A model generated the notes under the pieces. The model searched no databases. It saw only the letters and a list, made by a program, of their open reading frames with translations, and had not been told where the DNA came from. DNA of 64,000 nucleotides from NCBI RefSeq assembly GCF_900167075.1, contig NZ_FUWH01000002.1:29005-93004 (forward strand). Direction: 5' to 3'. The position numbers were made by a program, and so were the translations under genes. Of the stretch, positions 59,478 to 64,000 are shown piece by piece. Positions within the stretch are counted from its first letter, which is position 1. Each line of letters begins with the position of its first letter. This DNA comes from Sediminibacterium ginsengisoli (GTDB taxonomy: Bacteria; Bacteroidota; Bacteroidia; Chitinophagales; Chitinophagaceae).

Positions 59478-60569
59478 ATGAAGCAACTCGACAGGTACAT
59501 ACTGAAAAAATTCCTCACCACGTTTTTCTTTTCGATATTCCTGTTTGCCGTGATCGCTATTGTAGTGGACGTAAGCGAGAAAACGGAAGATTTCGGCCGG
59601 TCCGGCCTCGGCATCAAACGCATCATTACGGATTATTATTACGGTTTTGTACCGCATATCATAGCATTGCTTTTTCCCTTATTCGTATTCATTGCGGTAA
59701 TTTTCTTCACTTCCAAAATGGCGGGTAAGAGCGAGATCATTGCCATTCTTGCCAGCGGAACTTCCTATGGCCGCTGGCTCAGGCCTTACTGGATCGGAGG
59801 AATTTTCCTGGCGGTGATCCTGTGGTTTGCCAACCAGTATGTAGTACCACGCGCCAATAAAATCCGCGGAGCGTTTGAGGCCAATTATATAGACCGTAAT
59901 TCTACGTATAACGCATTACTGAATACCAGCAGTAATATTTACCTGCGTATCGATTCATTCACCTATGCAGGGATCTATTCGTATGATACACTTTCCAAAA
60001 GAGGCGGACCTATGTTCCTTTATAAAGTGAAACAAGGTAAAGTAGTTGAAAATAAACGGGCTGATGTGATCCAGTGGGATACAGCCACACGCAAATGGAA
60101 GCTGGAATCAGTGATCGATCGGAAAATAGACGTGTTAAAAGAACATATTACTTTAACTTCTACCGAAGTGGAAGGTTTCAGTTTCAAACCGCTTGATCTG
60201 AGTCGGGATAAATACACCAAAGATAAACTTACCACACCTGAACTCGACAGGTTCATCGCCCTGGAAGAGCTGCGGGGATCAGAAGGATTGAACGACCTTA
60301 AAGTTGAACGATACCGCCGTGACGCCACTTCTGTAACTGTACTGCTGTTAACACTGATCGGGGCCATCATCGCAGGGCGTAAAGTGCGCGGAGGCAGCGG
60401 TGTGCACCTGGCTGTAGGCTTTATGATAGCGGCACTGTTCATCATCACCGATCGTTTTTCTACCATTTTTTCAACAAAAGGGAACCTGCCGCCACTGATT
60501 GCCGCATGGATCCCTAACCTGATCTTCGTTTTTGTAGTTATTTACCTTTACAGGAAGGCACCCAAGTAA
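59478..60569 (+). CDS. LptF/LptG-family lipopolysaccharide export permease
   Basis: Inner-membrane subunit of the Lpt machine that extracts LPS and passes it to the periplasmic bridge. The protein starts MKQLDRYILKKFLTTFFFSIF, typical of the family. Six membrane helices are seen: about 13-33, 57-78, 97-115 and, after a ~150-residue periplasmic beta domain, about 280-297, 306-320 and 330-350. Bacteroidota often use LptF/G proteins of this length (363). Which of F or G it is cannot be decided. It is preceded by its own promoter. Confidence 0.92.
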   Translation: MKQLDRYILKKFLTTFFFSIFLFAVIAIVVDVSEKTEDFGRSGLGIKRIITDYYYGFVPHIIALLFPLFVFIAVIFFTSKMAGKSEIIAILASGTSYGRWLRPYWIGGIFLAVILWFANQYVVPRANKIRGAFEANYIDRNSTYNALLNTSSNIYLRIDSFTYAGIYSYDTLSKRGGPMFLYKVKQGKVVENKRADVIQWDTATRKWKLESVIDRKIDVLKEHITLTSTEVEGFSFKPLDLSRDKYTKDKLTTPELDRFIALEELRGSEGLNDLKVERYRRDATSVTVLLLTLIGAIIAGRKVRGGSGVHLAVGFMIAALFIITDRFSTIFSTKGNLPPLIAAWIPNLIFVFVVIYLYRKAPK

Positions 60570-60606
60570 TTTATCCGCTTAATTTACACAAGCTTTACGC
60601 TATTTG

Positions 60607-60637
60607 TTTTGCTGCAAACCTAAGTTGCTTTACCTTT
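60607..60637 (+). promoter_or_regulatory. Promoter of the citrate synthase gene
   Basis: TTTG (60607-60610), 19-base spacer, TACCTTTA (60630-60637), one mismatch to TTTG-N19-TAnnTTTG. A leader of about 60 bases would follow. Confidence 0.55.
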
Positions 60638-60704
60638 AGCCGTCAAACTGAAACCTTCGTGAGCGGATGCAGTAAAGATTGCTATTAAACAAAAAAAATC
60701 AGTC

Positions 60705-62027
60705 ATGGGAATTATTAAAGAGCGGTTCAAAGCCAAAGCCGATGCATCGAATGCAGAGATCAAAGAGTTGCTGAAGGAGCACGGAAACAAGAAAATAGGT
60801 GAAGTTACTTTGTCGCAGGCATACCAGGGAATGAGAGGTATCACAGGACTTGTAACCGAAACAAGCCTGCTGGATGCGCAGGAGGGTATCCGGTTCAGAG
60901 GTTATTCCATACCGGAATTGCAGGATAAACTTCCAAAAGCTCCCGGTGGCGGCGAACCTTTACCCGAAGGTCTGTTCTACCTGATGCTCGTAGGTGAATT
61001 ACCAAACGAAGAAGATGTAAACCATCTGACCAGTGTATGGCAGCGCCGCAGTCATGTTCCTAACTATGTATTCGCAACCATCGACGCCTTACCTGTAAGT
61101 ACACACCCCATGACCATGTTTGTTACCGGTGTGATGGCGCTCCAGACCGAAAGCAATTTTGCCAAAGAATACGCGAAGGGTATCAATAAAAAAGATTACT
61201 GGAACTCTGTGTACGATGATGCGATGGATCTCATTGCCCGTCTGCCCAGAATTGCAGCTTATATCTACCGCAGAAAATACAAGAACAACGAACATATCCA
61301 GCCGAACGGTCTGCTCGACTGGGCCGGTAACCTGGCACATATGATGGGTTATGAAGACGAAAGCTTCAAAGAGCTGATGCGTTTATACATGACCATTCAT
61401 GCTGATCACGAAGGCGGAAACGTATCAGCACACACTACTCACCTGGTAGGTTCTGCACTGAGCGATCCTTTCCTGAGTTATGCAGCGGGAATGAACGGCC
61501 TGGCTGGTCCGCTGCACGGCCTGGCTAACCAGGAAGTGATCAAGTGGATCTTTGAAATGCAGCAGGAACTGGGTACCGATGCTCCTACCAAAGAACAGAT
61601 CGCTGATTATGTACAGAAAACCCTTTCTTCCGGTAAAGTAGTACCAGGTTACGGGCATGCAGTACTCCGTAAAACAGACCCGCGTTTTACCGCGCAGATG
61701 GAATTCGGTAAAAAGCATATGCCGGATGACAAACTGGTGAACACTGTATGGAACATATATGAAACTGTACCTCCTATTTTACAGTCGCTCGGAAAGATCA
61801 AGAACCCATGGCCAAATGTAGATGCACACAGTGGTGCACTGCTGGTGCATTATGGCATGGTAGAATATGAATTCTATACCGTTCTCTTTGCTGTAAGCCG
61901 TGCATTGGGCGTATTGGCCAGTCTTTGCTGGGACAGGGCCCTCGGCTTCCCGCTCGAAAGGCCGAAATCTGTTACCACAGAATCTGTGAAACAGTGGCTG
62001 GAAGGAAAAGCAGAAATATGGGAATAA
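60705..62027 (+). CDS. Citrate synthase, eukaryotic (mitochondrial)-type
   Basis: Condenses acetyl-CoA and oxaloacetate to start the TCA cycle. The catalytic triad is H271 (GPLHGLANQEV), H318 (VPGYGHAVLRKTDPR) and D373 (PWPNVDAHSG). Sequence such as DHEGGNVSAHTTHLVGSALSD, the stretch around H271 and ALGFPLERPKS matches mitochondrial citrate synthases far better than the GltA type of Proteobacteria, which are NADH-sensitive hexamers. A dimeric, NADH-insensitive enzyme is expected. Length 440 is normal for that branch. Monocistronic, with promoter and terminator. Confidence 0.96.
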   Translation: MGIIKERFKAKADASNAEIKELLKEHGNKKIGEVTLSQAYQGMRGITGLVTETSLLDAQEGIRFRGYSIPELQDKLPKAPGGGEPLPEGLFYLMLVGELPNEEDVNHLTSVWQRRSHVPNYVFATIDALPVSTHPMTMFVTGVMALQTESNFAKEYAKGINKKDYWNSVYDDAMDLIARLPRIAAYIYRRKYKNNEHIQPNGLLDWAGNLAHMMGYEDESFKELMRLYMTIHADHEGGNVSAHTTHLVGSALSDPFLSYAAGMNGLAGPLHGLANQEVIKWIFEMQQELGTDAPTKEQIADYVQKTLSSGKVVPGYGHAVLRKTDPRFTAQMEFGKKHMPDDKLVNTVWNIYETVPPILQSLGKIKNPWPNVDAHSGALLVHYGMVEYEFYTVLFAVSRALGVLASLCWDRALGFPLERPKSVTTESVKQWLEGKAEIWE

Positions 62028-62050
62028 AAATAGTAAGTTCAAATAATAAG

Positions 62051-62080
62051 ATCCGTCATGTTTAACATGGCGGATTTTTT
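62051..62080 (+). terminator. Rho-independent terminator of the citrate synthase gene
   Basis: ATCCGTCATG/CATGGCGGAT (62051-62060, 62066-62075; one G-T pair), 5-base loop, then a run of T. The remaining ~175 bases to the next gene hold nothing I can identify. Confidence 0.9.
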
Positions 62081-62255
62081 ATATATGGTATTCCCGAAGC
62101 ATTTGTCAGTCATTGCTGGCCGCTGCCTCATTAAGTAACATAGATCTGTCCGGTCGGATAAGCTTTTAATACGCCAGCTGCAGGTAAATTAATGCAAGTT
62201 CTGCCGGCAGCCTGCTAATCCTGGATCCAATGGTCATTAATTTATGGAATGTTGC

Positions 62256-62795
62256 TTATAGTGAATGGTGCGCAATGTGCATATTTCTCCATATGGCACA
62301 GATGCCCTGGTCTTCGCCCAGCAGAGGATCGGCTGCAGGAAGATCAACTGCAGCAATTCGCTGGTCGGCAGCAGGTCGCTCGCCTGCTTCGCCTGTATGG
62401 ATATCATAATCTTTTCCATCCGGGTATGCGGTAATGCAGCAGGCATCTTTTTCCCGGCCCATATTCCTGTGTGCAACTCCTGCAGGAATGACCAGGATAT
62501 CTCCTTTATGCACTACGATCTGTTTGCCATTCTCACCGCCAAGCAATACAAAGGTTTTTCCTTTGTAAACACCGATCACTTCGTGTGTATTGCTGTGATA
62601 ATGATGGTAAGTAAAGATGCCGCCATCCTGCTGGTTACTCCAGCCATTCATATTGAAAAGCTTGCCCAGCTGGTGCGCAGGCCTGAAAAAGGAAAGCTCA
62701 ATAGCGTTACGGTAATGAACAACAGGCAGTGTACTGTTTGGAAAAATGCCGTTGTCCTGTAACTGATAGGTATGTGTTTCCATTTGTTGTTTCAT
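62256..62795 (-). CDS. Cupin-domain protein
   Basis: About 179 residues from ATG 62795; ATGs at 62813 and 62783 are also possible. The cupin barrel is clear: FTYHHYHSNTHEVIGVYKG carries the His cluster and Glu of motif 1, and KGDILVIPAGVAHRNMG is motif 2 with its His, so a metal site is likely intact. The sequence outside the barrel (N-terminal NSTLPVVHYRNAIEL and C-terminal GERPAADQRIAAVDLPAADPLLG) is typical of cytosolic cupins of unknown substrate. Function not assigned. It is followed on the same strand, upstream, by a small hydrophilic protein gene. Confidence 0.85.
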   Translation of the reverse strand: MKQQMETHTYQLQDNGIFPNSTLPVVHYRNAIELSFFRPAHQLGKLFNMNGWSNQQDGGIFTYHHYHSNTHEVIGVYKGKTFVLLGGENGKQIVVHKGDILVIPAGVAHRNMGREKDACCITAYPDGKDYDIHTGEAGERPAADQRIAAVDLPAADPLLGEDQGICAIWRNMHIAHHSL

Positions 62796-62830
62796 AAAGT
62801 CAAATACATGCACTGTATCTGAATGCAGAT

Positions 62831-63019
62831 TTATTGATGGGAAGATTTGGCTTTGTCTTTATTATGATCTGGTTTGTTTGCATCCTGGCGGGCACCTGTA
62901 ACAATCGCATCATTGGTTTTCTTTTCAGGTGATTCGGTTTTCTTGTTGGGATCTCCGAATGTTTCTTTTGACGGCTCAGAACCAAATTTTGCATGGTTGG
63001 TTTTATTGCTGCTTTTCAT
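62831..63019 (-). CDS. Small, highly charged, probably disordered protein
   Basis: Sixty-two residues, almost all polar (KSSNKTNHAKFGSEPSKETF, NKKTESPEKKTND, RQDANKPDHNKDKAKSSHQ) with no hydrophobic core. The composition resembles intrinsically disordered stress-type proteins (Lys, Asn, Ser, Asp, Pro rich). Codon-like third-position bias is weak evidence that it is real. It lies 35 bases upstream of the cupin gene on the same strand and could be co-transcribed. It may be spurious. Confidence 0.5.
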   Translation of the reverse strand: MKSSNKTNHAKFGSEPSKETFGDPNKKTESPEKKTNDAIVTGARQDANKPDHNKDKAKSSHQ

Positions 63020-63305
63020 GATTGTTATTTATTTACAGGTGCAGCAAAAACCATTCGTATGTTCACTGTAGATCGCATTCCCCAATACTCAGCAACGTGT
63101 AAACACGGAATAATATAATTGGCTGGCATTGCTTAAACGGGTACCTTTATAGTGTTACATTGATAGTAATTATCTAAGTCTTCCCTGCCTCCGGGTAGCG
63201 TTTACCTACATAATTTTCCTTTTCACTATCTTTTTTCCGGAACATCAGCCTTGGCATTATACGAAGTCGGTATACGCATTTATTAATTACCGGAAAATCC
63301 ATCTT

Positions 63306-63713
63306 ATGAAAAAGCATGTATTGCTTATCGACGATGATAAGGATGAAATGATCATTCTGTCTGCCGCCTTACAGGATACGGGCCTCAGCTACAAATGCAC
63401 CTGGGCGCAGGGTGTTGACCATGCATTGAAAATGCTGGCATACATGAAACCCGATCTGATCTTTATCGACCTGAATATGCCGCTGCGCAACGGAATAGAT
63501 GGTATTTCCAGCATCAGGCAAAACGGACATCTGCATGAAGTTCCCATTATTCTTTATTCAAACAATATTGATGATTCAGTTGATCTTGCCATGCATGCAG
63601 GTGCAGACCTGTGTGTGAAGAAACCAATATCAATCAATGAGATCTCGGCACTGCTTTTAAACGTGTTTGGCCATCTTGATACAACGCAAAGAGTGTCGTA
63701 TGAATTACCTTGA
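63306..63713 (+). CDS. Single-domain response regulator (receiver only)
   Basis: A CheY-like receiver of 135 residues without an output domain. The acidic pocket is IDDDKDE (D9-D11), the phosphoacceptor D55 in FIDLNMP, the switch Ser85 in ILYSNN and the conserved Lys at 105-106 in CVKKPIS. The fit to the bacterial phytochrome/response-regulator type with LNMP is good. No histidine kinase is adjacent. The stop overlaps the start of the next gene by 14 bases, so the two proteins are probably made together. Confidence 0.93.
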   Translation: MKKHVLLIDDDKDEMIILSAALQDTGLSYKCTWAQGVDHALKMLAYMKPDLIFIDLNMPLRNGIDGISSIRQNGHLHEVPIILYSNNIDDSVDLAMHAGADLCVKKPISINEISALLLNVFGHLDTTQRVSYELP

Positions 63714-63939
63714 TAACGATATACAGGACCTGCCGTTCAGTAATGAATTGAAGGCTGCCTGTGCAGAAAAGAATATCGGGAGTCTGAAAGAACTTCTGAC
63801 CATGCCCATCGAAAGAATGGTGCGCGAACAATGGTTCACCGCAAAGATGCTGGAAGAATTACAGCAATTTGTAACGAAGAGTCATATCATCCTTCCGGGT
63901 GCAAAGAAAGGAAGAGGCGATGGTGATGGGACTGAATAA
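63700..63939 (+). CDS. Small RpoA C-terminal-domain-like protein
   Basis: About 79 residues from ATG 63700; the frame is open back to 63667 but inside the response regulator gene. After a short N-terminal part, NIGSLKELLTMPIERMV and FTAKMLEELQQFV match the helix-hairpin-helix pattern of the RNA polymerase alpha-subunit C-terminal domain. The N-terminal assembly domain is absent and the tail is basic then acidic (KKGRGDGDGTE). It may act on transcription by mimicking or competing with alpha-CTD; this is inference. It overlaps the receiver-only response regulator by 14 bases. Confidence 0.72.
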   Translation: MNYLDNDIQDLPFSNELKAACAEKNIGSLKELLTMPIERMVREQWFTAKMLEELQQFVTKSHIILPGAKKGRGDGDGTE

Positions 63940-63953
63940 GTTGAATGCGAGAT

Positions 63954-64000
63954 TCATTTCAGCAACTGCGCAGGCGTTGTATCGAGTGCAATGGAAAGTT
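63954..64000 (-). CDS. C-terminal end of a probable XRE-type HTH regulator (cut by window edge)
   Basis: Minus-strand frame ending with TGA at 63954-63956. The 14 visible residues LSIALDTTPAQLLK resemble the last helix pair of XRE-type DNA-binding domains (I-A-x-A-L-x-x-x-P-x-x-L-L). The evidence is short and the call tentative. Confidence 0.35.
   Translation of the reverse strand, partial: LSIALDTTPAQLLK

Noticed and set aside
1-64000. tRNA, rRNA, insertion sequence, phage or restriction-modification genes
   Set aside because: Scanned by eye for T-loop-like GGTTCGAATC, transposase and integrase motifs; none was found. A tRNA scan would settle the tRNA question.

Overview
The window looks like chromosomal DNA of a free-living Bacteroidota, most likely family Chitinophagaceae. 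The evidence is a type IX secretion pair (a large PKD protein with a gliding-type C-terminal sorting domain, followed by a PorP/SprF protein), many promoters with the Bacteroidota -7 element TAnnTTTG, few obvious Shine-Dalgarno sequences, a mitochondrial-type citrate synthase, and BlaI/M56, ThuA and Gfo/Idh genes of the types common in this group. Most of the window is ordinary core metabolism. I see no tRNA, rRNA, CRISPR array, insertion sequence or prophage.

Layout. 1-3560 (minus): a signalling operon of a Ser/Thr kinase fused to a periplasmic SUMF1-like domain, a PP2C phosphatase and a repeat-built coiled-coil protein cut by the left edge. 3918-5575 (minus): acyl-CoA thioesterase and dipeptide epimerase. 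5750-9647 (plus): proline dehydrogenase, thyA, folA, a membrane protein and a methyltransferase. 9739-15821 (plus): the three-part proton-translocating transhydrogenase, an rRNA m5C methylase, a LysM protein and a rhodanese-thioredoxin fusion. 15829-18732: fmt, an FKBP and pepT. 18729-22361: a Dabb / Gfo-Idh / MFS operon facing a ThuA gene. 22459-26382: a glycine-zipper lipoprotein, a cupin, and methionine synthesis genes (metZ, metX) around an OsmC protein. 27079-31409: a 58-residue Bacteroidota protein, lpxB, and a BlaI repressor with an 842-residue M56 sensor that also carries an amidase domain and TonB-type domains. 31569-38275 (mostly minus): hpt, glucosaminidase, O-methyltransferase, Na+/solute symporter, LOG protein, outer-membrane protein and GlcD-type oxidase. 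38528-44226: pckA, deoxynucleoside kinase, trpS and recG. 44293-49033: the T9SS pair. 50057-55695: pepP, pssA, purS, rsmI, a PepSY-like protein and an M1 peptidase. 55844-56386: a four-helix-bundle gene followed by a 34-bp repeat array. 56390-62027: rsmG, a glycosyltransferase, tgt, lptG and citrate synthase. 62256-64000: a cupin, a small hydrophilic protein, a response regulator overlapping an RpoA-CTD-like protein, and the apparent tail of a HTH regulator.

The least ordinary parts are the BlaI/M56-amidase-TonB module with an operator-like palindrome at its promoter, the kinase/phosphatase module with FHA-ligand-like motifs in the kinase linker, a set of at least eight genes whose ATG lies 4-7 bases after the -7 box (probable leaderless mRNAs), the four-helix-bundle gene with its hairpin-bearing G-rich repeat array, and recG, which has no standard start codon before its conserved N-terminus.
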